A stretch of 64,000 bases of DNA, from assembly GCF_000373625.1 (NCBI RefSeq), contig NZ_KB891999.1:277194-341193 (forward strand). The letters run 5' to 3'. Positions 1 through 9,148 of the stretch are shown here, piece by piece. The DNA is from Streptomyces sp. LaPpAH-108. Its GTDB lineage: Bacteria; Actinomycetota; Actinomycetes; Streptomycetales; Streptomycetaceae. The notes below the pieces were generated by a model. That model did not search any database and was not told where the DNA came from. It saw only the letters and a list, made by a program, of their open reading frames with translations. Position 1 is the first letter of the stretch. Every line of letters begins with the position of its first letter. The position numbers and the translations under genes are program-made.

Positions 1-3000
1 CTGCGCCGTCACCAGGTGCAGGCCGCCCCCATGCGTCTGGACGAGCTGCGGGCCGCGATCGAGCGTCCCGCGGCGACGGTCGGGGTCCGGCTGGACGAGG
101 GCCTTGCGGACCTGATGCTGCACGAGCTGGACGCCGTACGGCCGCCGGGGCCGAGGTCCGGCACGCTGCCTCTGCTCTCCCACGCGCTGTGGGCGACCTG
201 GGCCGAGAGCGGCCGGGCGCGGCTCACCGTGGCCGGTTACCGCGCGAGTGGCGGAGTCGCGACCGCGCTCAGGACCACCGCCGAGCGCGTGTACGACGCC
301 CTCGACCCTGCGGGTCGGACCGCTCTGCGGCGCATGATGCCGCGCCTGGTGCGGATCGGCGACGGCACAGTGGACACCGGGCGCCCGGCCGAGCGCGACG
401 CGCTTCTGGACGGCGTCGCGGACCGGCGGGCGGCCGAGGACGCGCTGCACCGCATGGCCCGGGCGCGGCTGGTGGTGCTGCACGAGAGCACCGTCCGGCT
501 CGGCCACGACGCGCTGCTCACGGCGTGGCCGAGGCTGCACGACTGGATCGAGGCGGACCGCGACTGGTTACGGCCCCGGCAGCAGCTGGCCGCCGACACC
601 GACGCGTGGCTGCTCGCGGGCCGCGACCGGGATCTGCTGTACCGGGGGACCAAGCTGGCGGCGGCCGTGGAGAGCGCCGACCGGGCGGCCCGTGACCAGA
701 ACGACGAGCCCCGGCTGACGGAATTCCTCGACGCGTCCGTGCGCGAGGAGAAGCGCGCCGCGCGCACCCGGAACACCGTGATCTCGATCCTCGTCGTCCT
801 GCTTCTGATCGCGACGGGCGGCGGGATCACCGCCACCGTCTATCAGCACGAGGCCGCTTCGCAGCGCGGCCGGGCCGTCGCCCGCCTCATGGCGAACGAG
901 GCCGTGAGCCTGCGCGACACCCAGCCGGGTCTGGCCAAGCAACTCAGCGTCGCCGCCTACCGGTTGGACCCGGAACTCAGCGTCGCCCCGCTCCTGTCCA
1001 TGCTGGAGACCCCCGGCGTCTACGACGGTCAGGACAACGTGGTCGACCTCGCCCGCACCGGCGACGGGCGGCTGCTGGCCCTGTCGACCGGCCGGTCCGT
1101 GGTCCTGTGGCGCACTCCGGGCGGGCGGCTGGCGACCGTACGGCTGACCGGTGCGCGCGGGGTCGCGTTGAGTCCGGACGGACGGCTGCTGGCGGCGCTC
1201 GCCTCGACCGGGGAGTCGGCATCGGGGTCCACGTCGGGTTCGGGACCGGAGTCGGCCGCGCGCAAGCTGTCCGCGACGGTGCGTCTGTGGTCCCTCGCCG
1301 ATCCGGCGAAGCCCGTCCAACTCCCTTTGCCCCACGGCCTTTCCCGCACCGCCACCGCGCTCGCCTTCTCCTCCGACGGCCACTCGCTCGCCCTCGGCAC
1401 CGCCTCCGGGGCCGTACGGCGCTGGGACCTCCGCGATACCCGGGCGCCCCGGTCCTTGCCGGACCTCACCGGGCCGAAGGGCCCGCTGGACTCCCTCGCC
1501 TTCGCACCCGTGGGACATCTGCTGGCCGCCTCGGGGGCGGACGGCCGGGTCCGGCTGTGGGACACCGCCGAGGCGGGCCGCACCGCGCCGGTGTCGACGG
1601 TGGCCGGGGCACCGCTGCCCGGCTCGACCCCGCTCGGTGTGCCGCACCGCGTCGCCTTCCGCCCCGACGGCGCCGTACTGGCCGGACCCGGCGAGGGTGT
1701 ACGCCTGTGGAAGGTGTCCGACCCGCGAAAGCCGGAGCCGCTGGGAAAGGTGGGCACGCAGGACACGGTGGGATCGTGCCAACAGGCGCTGATCTCGGCG
1801 GCGTTCAGTCCGGACGGGCATCTGCTCGCCACACCCTGCGGGACCGACCTGCACCTCTGGGACGTGACGCACCCGGCGCACATCAGCGAGGCCAACGCGC
1901 TCATCGAACCGGATGCCTACACGAGCGGTCCCGTACCGGCGCTCTTCGCCCCGAGCCGCGACCCCGTGATCCTCTTGCACGCCACGGCCACCGGCGTCCA
2001 TCTGTGGGACGTCACCAAGGCACCCCGTCCCGGCGCGGCTTCCAGTCTGGGCACCGTGCCCTCGGGATTCGGGCTCACCACGAAGTTCAGCGGCGGCCCC
2101 CGGCGGCTGCTCGTCGCACATGGCGCCGACCGGACCGTCCTCTGGGACATGTCCGGGCTGCCACCGCACCGCAAACTGGCCGACCTGCCCGGCAGCGGCG
2201 ACATCTTCGCCGGGGCGGCGGAGTTCAGCCCCGACGGGAAAGTGCTGGCCGAGGCCGAACGCGCGGGCGACGCACCGGTGGTCCGCCTGCGCGACACGGC
2301 GCATCCCACGTCGGTGCTCTCAACTCTCCGCTCCCCCGCGGACGGTGTGGAAAGCATCACCTTCAGCGCGGACGGCCGTGTCCTGGCCGTCTCGGACACC
2401 GGTTACTCCACTCATCACAAAACTCCGCCCGCGATACGGCTGTTCGACGTGAGCCGACCGGAACGGCCCCGGCGGCTCGCCGTGATCCACGACACCGCCT
2501 TCCACCTGGCCTTCTCGCCCCGAGGTCGGCTGCTCGTCGGCAGCTTCGACGACCGGCTGCTCCTGTGGGACATTTCCGATGCCCGACACCCGGTCGCGAA
2601 GACCCCGCGCCTGCTGTCCCCCGGCTCTCTCGACGCCGTACCCGCGTTCCGCCGCGACGGACGTCTGCTGGCCGTCTCGGACTCGGGAAACGCCGTACGA
2701 CTGTGGCGCGTTGAGCACGGCGACCTTGCCGAGAAGCCGGTCGGCGAGATCCGTGCGCTCGGCACCGGCGGCTCCCTCGCGTTCACCCCGGACGGGCGCA
2801 CGCTCGCCGTGGCCAGCACGGGCACACTCAGGAGCTTCACCGGCGAGACCCTGGGCCACATCGAGCTGTGGGACGTGACCGATCCCGCGACGCCTGTCTG
2901 GCGTGCGTCGTTCGGCTACAACGAAGCGGACCTCGGGCTCGGCAGCCTCTCCTACAGTCCACAGGGCCGCACCCACTATCTCGCGTCGGCAAGCCGCGTC

Positions 3001-3150
3001 CTCGCCGTCTGGAACACCGACCCGCGCACGCTCGCGGACCAGTTGTGCCAGAGCGCCGGTGATCCGATCAGCAAGGCGGAGTGGAAGCGGTATGCCCCGG
3101 ACACCGAGTTCCGAGCGCCGTGCCCTGAGGGCAAGGCACCCGCCTCCTGA
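1..3150 (+). CDS. nSTAND NTPase / WD40-repeat protein, 5' end outside window
   Basis: The reading frame is open to the left edge, so the N-terminus (normally the P-loop NTPase core) is missing. What remains starts in the helical C-terminal part of a novel-STAND (nSTAND1) module. A single transmembrane helix follows at about nt 775-837, then a short helical linker rich in R, A and L. The rest is a WD40 beta-propeller region with many repeats ending in L/W-D-V/L-type strands (for example around nt 1550, 1855, 2005, 2565, 2870). The family is common in Streptomyces as large signalling or conflict proteins with an inside NTPase and propeller-mediated binding; the partner here is unknown. It ends 12 bp before a convergent relic ORF. 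Confidence 0.85.
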   Translation: MRRHQVQAAPMRLDELRAAIERPAATVGVRLDEGLADLMLHELDAVRPPGPRSGTLPLLSHALWATWAESGRARLTVAGYRASGGVATALRTTAERVYDALDPAGRTALRRMMPRLVRIGDGTVDTGRPAERDALLDGVADRRAAEDALHRMARARLVVLHESTVRLGHDALLTAWPRLHDWIEADRDWLRPRQQLAADTDAWLLAGRDRDLLYRGTKLAAAVESADRAARDQNDEPRLTEFLDASVREEKRAARTRNTVISILVVLLLIATGGGITATVYQHEAASQRGRAVARLMANEAVSLRDTQPGLAKQLSVAAYRLDPELSVAPLLSMLETPGVYDGQDNVVDLARTGDGRLLALSTGRSVVLWRTPGGRLATVRLTGARGVALSPDGRLLAALASTGESASGSTSGSGPESAARKLSATVRLWSLADPAKPVQLPLPHGLSRTATALAFSSDGHSLALGTASGAVRRWDLRDTRAPRSLPDLTGPKGPLDSLAFAPVGHLLAASGADGRVRLWDTAEAGRTAPVSTVAGAPLPGSTPLGVPHRVAFRPDGAVLAGPGEGVRLWKVSDPRKPEPLGKVGTQDTVGSCQQALISAAFSPDGHLLATPCGTDLHLWDVTHPAHISEANALIEPDAYTSGPVPALFAPSRDPVILLHATATGVHLWDVTKAPRPGAASSLGTVPSGFGLTTKFSGGPRRLLVAHGADRTVLWDMSGLPPHRKLADLPGSGDIFAGAAEFSPDGKVLAEAERAGDAPVVRLRDTAHPTSVLSTLRSPADGVESITFSADGRVLAVSDTGYSTHHKTPPAIRLFDVSRPERPRRLAVIHDTAFHLAFSPRGRLLVGSFDDRLLLWDISDARHPVAKTPRLLSPGSLDAVPAFRRDGRLLAVSDSGNAVRLWRVEHGDLAEKPVGEIRALGTGGSLAFTPDGRTLAVASTGTLRSFTGETLGHIELWDVTDPATPVWRASFGYNEADLGLGSLSYSPQGRTHYLASASRVLAVWNTDPRTLADQLCQSAGDPISKAEWKRYAPDTEFRAPCPEGKAPAS

Positions 3151-3162
3151 GCACTCCCTTTA

Positions 3163-3462
3163 TCACTGAACGCCAGGTGTCCCGAACCCGAGGGAACCCA
3201 CAGTGCCGGCCTGAATCACCGGGCCGTGCTGCACGCCCCCGCTGATCACGTTGTGGACTTCCGTGGCTTGTCGAGCAGTCCTGTCGGCTGTCCATTCATC
3301 GATCAGAGCGATCACGGGCTTGCGCCCACGAATCCACCGCCAGCTGATGACGAGGGCTGCGAGTGGGACGGTGCCGAAGTAGGTGGAGGCGCGTTTCTCG
3401 TAGCGAGTGGCGACGGCGCGGAAGCCCTTGAGGCGGTTGACGGTGCGTTCGACGGTTGGGGC
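3163..3462 (-). pseudogene. IS5-type transposase C-terminal relic fused to a short glycine-rich tail
   Basis: On the minus strand nt 3453-3340 encodes V-E-R-T-V-N-R-L-K-G-F-R-A-V-A-T-R-Y-E-K-R followed by a F-G-T-V-P-L-A-A-L segment. This is the classic C-terminal end of IS5-group DDE transposases. No catalytic domain or inverted repeat is visible, so it is a remnant. The frame stays open past the normal end and runs into nt 3255-3163, which reads N-V-I-S-G-G-V-Q-H-G-P-V-I-Q-A-G before TGA. I associate that motif with Streptomyces NTPase or regulator proteins, by recall only. The relic touches the 3' end of the AraC gene in another frame. Confidence 0.6.
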
Positions 3463-4226
3463 AGGTAGGTGCCGGGAGTCTGGCCGGTGACCCGGCGGAA
3501 CGCTGCGATGAAGGCGCTGGGTTTGCGGTAGCCGACCGCTCGGGCGGCGCCGCCCACCGGTGTGCCGTCGACCAGCAGGGGAATGGCGGCGCGGATGCGG
3601 ATGTGCGTGCGCCAGGTGGCGAAGTTGAGCCCTGTCTCGGCACGGAACAGCCGGGACAGGGTGCGGACGCTGGCGTGGACGTGGTCGGCCCAGCCGACGA
3701 GGTCGCGCTGATCGGCCGGGCGGGCGATGAGTTGTTCGGCAACCGCGCGGGCTCGAGGATCGGTGGGCATCGCGATGCGGATGTCATGCGCGGGCAGCGG
3801 GGACAACAGCTCGAACATGAGTGTCTCGGCGGCCGAACGGCTGCGGTCGTCGGGAGCGGCATCGTGCAGGTGGGTGATGATCTCGCCCAGCAGCGATCCG
3901 ACGGCGAAGCACGTGGGCTCTGTCCAGTCGAGCGGGCGGCGGTCTGCGGCGAAGGTGATGGTCACCATTTCGCCCGCGTGCAGCACGGCGCCGGAGTGTT
4001 CGATGCCGCCGGGCACCCAGAGTCCGTAGCCAGGCGGAATCAGCCAGTCACGGCCGGCGACGGTCCCTATCAGCGTCGCGGTCGAGCTCCACGTGAGCAT
4101 CGGCTCCGGGTGCGCGTGCAGGTCCAGCCGTTCGTGCTCGTGGGCGGTGTCCGGGTCGATGTTCAGGATCGGTGAGACCGCTGGGCCGCCCAGGTTGGCC
4201 GGTTCGGGGTATTGGTTGGCCTCCAT
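3312..4226 (-). CDS. AraC-family transcriptional regulator
   Basis: 304 residues. The N-terminal cupin-like sensing domain includes H-E-H-E-R-L-D-L-H and W-x-I-P-P-G-Y-x-x-W-x-P. The C-terminal AraC double HTH (about residues 165-265) ends in the family signature R-R-V-T-G-Q-T-P-G-T-Y-L. ATG at 4226 is preferred because the cupin begins just after it; an upstream in-frame start at 4295 would run into the divergent gene. The last 45 residues (S/P/A-rich) are not family sequence: they are an out-of-frame reading of the IS5-type relic, so the native stop has been lost. It is divergent from the DHA2 transporter with 53 bp between starts, and so is its probable regulator. Confidence 0.85.
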   Translation of the reverse strand: MEANQYPEPANLGGPAVSPILNIDPDTAHEHERLDLHAHPEPMLTWSSTATLIGTVAGRDWLIPPGYGLWVPGGIEHSGAVLHAGEMVTITFAADRRPLDWTEPTCFAVGSLLGEIITHLHDAAPDDRSRSAAETLMFELLSPLPAHDIRIAMPTDPRARAVAEQLIARPADQRDLVGWADHVHASVRTLSRLFRAETGLNFATWRTHIRIRAAIPLLVDGTPVGGAARAVGYRKPSAFIAAFRRVTGQTPGTYLPQPSNAPSTASRASAPSPLATRNAPPPTSAPSHSQPSSSAGGGFVGASP

Positions 4227-4279
4227 GCGCACAACGGCCAGCCTAGCGTGGCAACGGCTGACCTGAGGAGTGCGTGCCA

Positions 4280-5755
4280 ATGAACGATGTGACAACCGGG
4301 GCTGAGTCCACGGAGCGGTTTTCGCCTGCGCTGCGCCGGGCGGTCGGGGTCGTGATGATCGGCGCGTCGCTGTCTTTCCTGGACGCGACGATCGTCAACG
4401 TCGCCGTGCACAGCCTCTCGGTCGGCTTGCACGCCGGTCTGGGCACTGTGCAGTGGGTGGTGACCGCCTACCTCCTCGCGCTCGCGGCGGTCATCCCCTT
4501 CACCGGCTGGGCGGCCCGCCGGTTCGGCGCCACCCGGCTGTACTGCGCCGCACTGGTGGTGTTCACCGTCGGATCGGTGCTGTGCGCGTGCTCGACGAGC
4601 GTGGGGATGCTGATCGCCTCCCGCGCGCTGCAGGGCATCGGCGGCGGTGCGATCATGCCGGTCGGTACGATCATCTGGACCGCGCGGTCCTCCAAGGCGC
4701 AGATGGGGCGGGTCATGGCCTTCCTCGCGATCCCGATCATCCTCGCCCCGGCACTCGGGCCCGCCCTCGGTGGCCTGCTCATCCAAGGCATCGGCTGGCG
4801 GGCGATCTTCTGGCTCAACGTCCCCATCGGCATCGCCGGTGTCCTGCTCGCCCTGTGGCTCCTGCCTCGAGAGAAGGGAAGCGACGCGGGGCGACTGGAT
4901 GTGACCGGGCTGACCCTCGCCTCACTCGGGGTCGTCGGCATCACCTACGGCTTGGCGCAGTTCGGTGCCGGGGCCGGGCTCGGCACCGCCGCCGCCCTCA
5001 CGCTCCTGGTCGGACTGGCGTCGCTGGGCGGCTTCGTCACGCACGCCCTGCGGGCGAAGCATCCGCTGCTCGATGTCCGGCTGTACACGAGCAGGGCCTT
5101 CACCGCCGCGTCGATCGCCACGTTCGCGCTCGGCGCCGCGAACTACGGCGGGATGATCCTCATGCCTCTCTACCTCCAGACGGTCCGCGGCGAAGGCGTG
5201 ATCATCGCCGGGCTCCTGGTCGCACCGACCGCGGTAGGCGCGCTGATCGCCGCGCCCTTCACCGACCGTCATGGCGCCGGGATCACCGCTTTCACAGGCG
5301 CCGCCGTCCTGGCGCTCTCGACCGTCCCCTTCGTGTTCCTGACCGCCACCACGTCCTACTGGCTGCTCTGTATCGTGATGATCATGCGAGGCGTCGGATT
5401 CGGCCTGTCGATCATCCCGGCGATGACCGCCGCCTATCAGGCCCTGCCGCCGCACAAGATCCCCGACGCCACCCCGCAGCTCAACGTCCTCCAGCGCGTC
5501 GGCGGCGCGATCGGCACCGCCGTACTCTCCGTCGTCCTCACCCACCAGCTCAGCGACAGTCCCACGCCCGCCGGGCAGGCCGCCGGATACGCCACCACGT
5601 TCTGGTGGGTCCTGGCAATCACGATCGCCGCCGCCATCCCGACCCTCCTGCTCGCCCACACCGAACACCAAGCGCTACGCCGCGCCCACACCTACAGGCC
5701 CGAAGGGGACGTCGATGCACGAACTGGCCCGCCGGGCCATGGATGTTGCCACTGA
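4280..5755 (+). CDS. DHA2-family MFS drug efflux transporter (EmrB/QacA type)
   Basis: 491 residues with about 14 hydrophobic helices, the number typical of DHA2 proton antiporters. The first helix carries F-L-D-A-T-I-V-N-V-A (motif D1 region), followed by Q-W-V-V-T-A-Y-L-L-A and a G-x-A-A-R-R-F-G-A loop A motif. GAGGAG at 4265-4270 lies 9 nt before ATG 4280, which decides this start over GTG 4274. It probably exports a hydrophobic toxic compound under control of the divergent AraC regulator. The C-terminal tail overlaps a small ORF. Confidence 0.9.
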   Translation: MNDVTTGAESTERFSPALRRAVGVVMIGASLSFLDATIVNVAVHSLSVGLHAGLGTVQWVVTAYLLALAAVIPFTGWAARRFGATRLYCAALVVFTVGSVLCACSTSVGMLIASRALQGIGGGAIMPVGTIIWTARSSKAQMGRVMAFLAIPIILAPALGPALGGLLIQGIGWRAIFWLNVPIGIAGVLLALWLLPREKGSDAGRLDVTGLTLASLGVVGITYGLAQFGAGAGLGTAAALTLLVGLASLGGFVTHALRAKHPLLDVRLYTSRAFTAASIATFALGAANYGGMILMPLYLQTVRGEGVIIAGLLVAPTAVGALIAAPFTDRHGAGITAFTGAAVLALSTVPFVFLTATTSYWLLCIVMIMRGVGFGLSIIPAMTAAYQALPPHKIPDATPQLNVLQRVGGAIGTAVLSVVLTHQLSDSPTPAGQAAGYATTFWWVLAITIAAAIPTLLLAHTEHQALRRAHTYRPEGDVDARTGPPGHGCCH

Positions 5756-5831
5756 TCTCGTTGTCGACGTCCTGCCGGTTGGAGTCATTCCACGATGCCC
5801 CGGCTTCTACCTGAGCTGTTTCGGGAGTTGA
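5715..5831 (+). pseudogene. Possible truncated gene start (38 codons)
   Basis: ATG at 5715 is preceded by AAGGGGAC and opens M-H-E-L-A-R-R-A-M-D-V-A-T-D-L-V-V-D-V-L-P, a helical, coding-like start. It then loses this character and stops at 5829-5831, inside the convergent cobK gene. It overlaps the end of the transporter in another frame, the arrangement of a translationally coupled downstream gene. My reading is the surviving 5' end of a second operon gene removed by rearrangement. It could equally be chance. Confidence 0.3.
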
Positions 5832-6589
5832 ACCCGAGAACTACGTAGGCCGAGTGCGCTGAGCCAGTCCAGTGCGCCCTGCACGTCCGGGACCGTCATC
5901 GCGTTCTCCGGGAGTGGGGGGCGCTGTACGACCACTACGGGCAGGCCGAGTTGGCGGGCTGCGGTCAGTTTCGGGGCTGTTGCTTCGCCTCCGCTGTCCT
6001 TGGTCACCAGGACGTCGATTCGGCGGGTGCGGAGGAGGGTCAGTTCGTCGGGGAGGGTGAACGGGCCGCGGGTCAGGAGGAGTTCGGTGTGTGGGGGGAG
6101 CGGTGGGGCGGGGGGTTCCACCGAGCGTATGAGGAAGTGGAGGTTCTGGAGGGCGGCGAAGGCGGAGAGGCCGAGGCGGCCGGTGGTGAGGAAGACGTGG
6201 GGGCCGAGGGCCGGGAGGGCGGCTGCGGCTGCGGTCAGGGAGGGGACCGGGTGCCAGTCGTCGTCGGGGGACGGGTGCCAGCCGGGGCGGCGGAGGACGA
6301 TCGAGGGGATGCCCGTGTCCCGTGCGGCCTGGAGGGCGTTCGTGGTGATCTTCCGGGCGAAGGGGTGGGTGGCGTCGATCAGGGCGTCCACGTGGTGTGC
6401 GCGGAGCCAGTCGGAGAGGCCCGCTGGGCCGCCGAAGCCGCCGGTGCGGGTGTCTCCCGTCAGGGGGGCAGGTCGGGTCACGCGGCCCGCGAGGGAGGTG
6501 GTGACGCGTACGGCGGGGTGGGCGGTGAGCGCGGCGGCCAGTTCTCGGGCCTCCGTCGTGCCGCCGAGGATCAGGAGGTGCGGGGGCAT
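5807..6589 (-). CDS. cobK: Precorrin-6A / cobalt-precorrin-6A reductase
   Basis: 260 residues. It starts L-L-I-L-G-G-T-T-E-A-R-E-L-A, the nucleotide-binding signature of CobK/CbiJ. D-A-T-H-P-F-A and a V-T-K-D-S-G-G-E-A-T-x-x-K motif near the C-terminus are both diagnostic. The enzyme reduces the precorrin-6A macrocycle with NADPH in cobalamin biosynthesis. It stands alone here; no other cob/cbi gene is in the window. Its stop (TAG, 5807-5809) overlaps the end of a convergent small ORF. Confidence 0.93.
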   Translation of the reverse strand: MPPHLLILGGTTEARELAAALTAHPAVRVTTSLAGRVTRPAPLTGDTRTGGFGGPAGLSDWLRAHHVDALIDATHPFARKITTNALQAARDTGIPSIVLRRPGWHPSPDDDWHPVPSLTAAAAALPALGPHVFLTTGRLGLSAFAALQNLHFLIRSVEPPAPPLPPHTELLLTRGPFTLPDELTLLRTRRIDVLVTKDSGGEATAPKLTAARQLGLPVVVVQRPPLPENAMTVPDVQGALDWLSALGLRSSRVQLPKQLR

Positions 6590-6636
6590 GGAGCGAGCGT
6601 AGGCGAGGGGCGGGCCGGGGCGGTTATGGTCCGGGT

Positions 6637-7434
6637 ATGGCTTCCCTTGCGGACGTGCGGGGTGTGTTGGTCGACATCGACGGGGTGCTGACCGTCTCCT
6701 GGCGGGCGCTGCCCGGGGCGGTGGAGGCGCTGCGGGCGGTACGGGACGGCGGGTTCGGGGTGGTCCTCGTGACCAACACCACCTCCCGGACGCGGGCCTC
6801 GGTCGCCGCCGCGCTCTCGGAGGCGGGCTTCGCCGTGGACGCGGACGACATCCTCACCGCGCCCTCCGCCACCGCCGCCCATCTCGCGGGTGCGCGGTGC
6901 GCGCTGCTGAACAGCGGGGACATCGAGGAGGATCTGGCCGGGATCACCCTGGTCGACGTGGACAGCGACGACGACGAGGACGCGCCCGATGTCGTACTGG
7001 TCGGGGGCGCGGGCCCCGAGTTCAGCTATTCGGCTGTGAACCGAGCTTTCAGCCATCTTCGCCGTGGCGCCCGTCTCGTCGCCCTGCACCGCAACCTCAC
7101 GTGGCACACCGACGCCGGGCTCCAGCTGGACGCCGGGGCGTACATCGCCGGGCTGGAGGCGGCGGCCGGAACCGAGGCCGAGGTCACCGGGAAGCCGTCG
7201 GCCGCGTTCTTCCGAGCAGCGCTCGACCGGCTGGGCGCGGACGCCACCGAGGCGGTGATGATCGGCGACGACGTGGAGTCGGACGTCCTGGGGGCGCAGC
7301 GGCTCGGGATCACCGGAGTACTGGTGCGGACCGGCAAATTCCAGCCCGACACCCTCGACCGGGCGAGCGGCACCCCCGACCACGTGGTCGACTCGTTCGC
7401 GGCCCTGCCCGCGCTGCTGGGGCTGACGTTGTAG
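6637..7434 (+). CDS. HAD-superfamily (subfamily IIA) phosphatase
   Basis: 265 residues. HAD motif I is V-D-I-D-G-V-L near residue 9, motif II is V-L-V-T-N-T-T-S, the lysine is in G-K-P-S-A-A-F-F, and motif III/IV is M-I-G-D-D-V-E-S-D-V. The subfamily resembles LHPP or NagD-like phosphatases (TIGR01458 type). The substrate is unknown. It is divergent from cobK with 47 bp between starts and is followed after 26 bp by a small conserved-looking gene. Confidence 0.87.
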   Translation: MASLADVRGVLVDIDGVLTVSWRALPGAVEALRAVRDGGFGVVLVTNTTSRTRASVAAALSEAGFAVDADDILTAPSATAAHLAGARCALLNSGDIEEDLAGITLVDVDSDDDEDAPDVVLVGGAGPEFSYSAVNRAFSHLRRGARLVALHRNLTWHTDAGLQLDAGAYIAGLEAAAGTEAEVTGKPSAAFFRAALDRLGADATEAVMIGDDVESDVLGAQRLGITGVLVRTGKFQPDTLDRASGTPDHVVDSFAALPALLGLTL

Positions 7435-7460
7435 CCGACGCGAGCTGAAACAATCCCGGA

Positions 7461-7751
7461 ATGACTGATGCCCCTGCTGTCGAAGTGTCGGCCCTGGCGA
7501 TCAACGTGCGGGTGCCGGAGGAACTGTGCTGGACCGACACCCGGCGGGGGCAGGAGTTCCGGCTGACCACGTTGAATGTACGGCTGCTGCCGGACGGGAG
7601 TCTGGCGGCGAAGGCGTACGGGCGGCCGGTCGACGGCGGGCGCGGGGCGTATGTGTCGTTCGCGGTGCCGGACCGGCCGGAGTTGGCGGAACTCATCGAG
7701 CGGGCGGCGGGCCGCGCGGCGGAACTGTGGGGTGCGCACCGGGGGTTGTGA
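7461..7751 (+). CDS. Small hypothetical protein (96 aa)
   Basis: The sequence is soluble and beta-rich with no membrane segment. It reads L-N-V-R-L-L-P-D-G-S-L in the middle and a helical, alanine-rich C-terminus. Codon usage matches the neighbours (G/C third positions). It is probably co-transcribed with the HAD gene. No family recognised. Confidence 0.65.
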   Translation: MTDAPAVEVSALAINVRVPEELCWTDTRRGQEFRLTTLNVRLLPDGSLAAKAYGRPVDGGRGAYVSFAVPDRPELAELIERAAGRAAELWGAHRGL

Positions 7752-7764
7752 GCCCCGGCGTGGG

Positions 7765-8616
7765 CTAGCTGAGCAGGAGTTCCAGTGCGCCCACGACGGT
7801 CGCCGCGACGACCAGTCGATCGAAGAGTTGCTGGTTGATTCGGTTCACAGCCCATTTGCCGATGAACGCGCCGGGCACGACGAACACCAGGAGCGCGGCG
7901 TCAAGCAGCAGCGAGTGGCCGTCGATCAGCCCGAGCGCCGCACTGAACGGCACCTTCGACACGTTGACGATCAGGAAGAAGAACGCCGAGGTGCCGAGGA
8001 AGCCGAGTTTGCGGAAGCCCGCCGAGAGGAGATACATCGACATCACCGGGCCGCCCGCGTTGGCGACCATGGTGGTGAACCCGCCGAGCACGCCGTAGGC
8101 ACCCGCCGTCGTCCGCCCGGCGCGCGTGGCCACCGCCGCCCCGTCGGCCACCGGCCCGTTGGCCCTCGCCCAGCCGTCCGCCGGGGCCCCCGCCCCCACC
8201 CCACCGTCCGCCGCACCCTCCGGTTCCGGCCGCGCCGCCGCCCGTCGCCGCCACAGCGTGATGCCCGTCATCAGCAGCAGGATCGCGCCGATCGAGGTGC
8301 GGACGATGCCGTCCCCCGCGCGGACCAGGAAGAGCGTCCCCGCCACGACGCCGACCCCGACCGCCGGGAACAGCCGCCACAGCGTGGGCCAGTGGGCGTG
8401 CCGACGGTAGGTGAGGACGGCGAGGATGTCGCCCGCGATCAGCAGCGGCAGCAGGACGCCGGTGGAGGCGCGGGCGGGGAGTACGGCCGCGAAGACGGCG
8501 AGGCTGACCGTGTTGGCCCCGCTCACCGCGGTCTTGGAGAAGCCGACCAGAAGGGCGGCGAGGGCCAGGGCGGCGAACTCCCAGCCGGATATGTGCCAGA
8601 GCGTCATCATGTTCAT
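7765..8616 (-). CDS. TauE/SafE-type sulfite/sulfonate exporter-like permease
   Basis: 283 residues with about 8 hydrophobic segments in two halves, typical of TSUP/TauE (former DUF81). The first repeat has L-L-V-G-F-S-K-T-A-V-S-G-A and the second T-M-V-A-N-A-G-G-P-V-M-S, the paired family motifs. A hydrophilic alanine/glycine-rich loop splits the halves. The start is uncertain: ATG 8616 (MNMMTLW) begins just before helix 1, but no strong Shine-Dalgarno is visible and upstream in-frame starts exist to 8682. The likely role is transport of sulfur-containing anions or organic acids. Confidence 0.82.
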   Translation of the reverse strand: MNMMTLWHISGWEFAALALAALLVGFSKTAVSGANTVSLAVFAAVLPARASTGVLLPLLIAGDILAVLTYRRHAHWPTLWRLFPAVGVGVVAGTLFLVRAGDGIVRTSIGAILLLMTGITLWRRRAAARPEPEGAADGGVGAGAPADGWARANGPVADGAAVATRAGRTTAGAYGVLGGFTTMVANAGGPVMSMYLLSAGFRKLGFLGTSAFFFLIVNVSKVPFSAALGLIDGHSLLLDAALLVFVVPGAFIGKWAVNRINQQLFDRLVVAATVVGALELLLS

Positions 8617-8720
8617 GCGGAGACCGATGCTATGCGCACGCATCCGGCGCCTCGCAGGCCGCCCGGCCTGCGGACTCCCCAAGTTCGGGTGGGCGCCCGC
8701 GCGACGAACGCCTTCGGGGC

Positions 8721-9023
8721 TCAGGGACGCAGGTGATCCAGGAGTCCGTCGGGCACCGGGTAAGGACGTTCAGGCGGAAGAAGTCGCCGAGCGCGACGCG
8801 CGGCGGACAAGGGGCCGCAGCCGCACATCGCGCTCGGGATCCCACTGGACGCGAGCCGGGGCCCGCTTCAACTGCCGCTTCCAGGCTGCCCGGTCGGAGT
8901 GCGGTCCGCGCTCGTAGGGGACAGGCACGCTCGCCTCAGCGCCCATTCGAAGCCTTCGCGGGTGATCTCGACCGCGAGAACGGCCTCCTGTCCATCGTCG
9001 GCCCCCCATCCGCAGCGATACAT
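8721..9023 (-). pseudogene. DUF4291 gene, C-terminal fragment (disrupted)
   Basis: From nt 9023 the minus strand reads V-M-Y-R-C-G-W-G, then V-L-A-V-E-I-T-R-E-G-F-E-W-A-L. After a frame change it continues W-K-R-Q-L-K-R-A-P-A-R-V-Q-W-D-P-E-R-D. After a further deletion it ends E-R-P-Y-P-V-P-D-G-L-L with TGA at 8721. These are consecutive blocks of the DUF4291 family from its middle to its C-terminus. The missing N-terminal block lies at 11680-11841 on the same strand. The pieces therefore mark a gene split by inserted DNA and then decayed by a frameshift and an internal deletion. Confidence 0.7.
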
Positions 9024-9148
9024 CACTGTGCATCTGCCCTGGAGCAAGGAGAGTTGACGATCCATTGCCCAGTGCTGCATCAGGCAACGTTCGCCCTGTA
9101 GGGAGGCCCCGCCTGTCGACGGCTTCGGCCGCTGGCGATAATCGACCG

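Noticed and set aside
568..2304. Long minus-strand open frame opposite the WD40 gene
   Set aside because: Composition (R, G, Q-rich, no domain) is that of the complementary frame of a high-GC gene; the plus strand has clear WD40 repeats.
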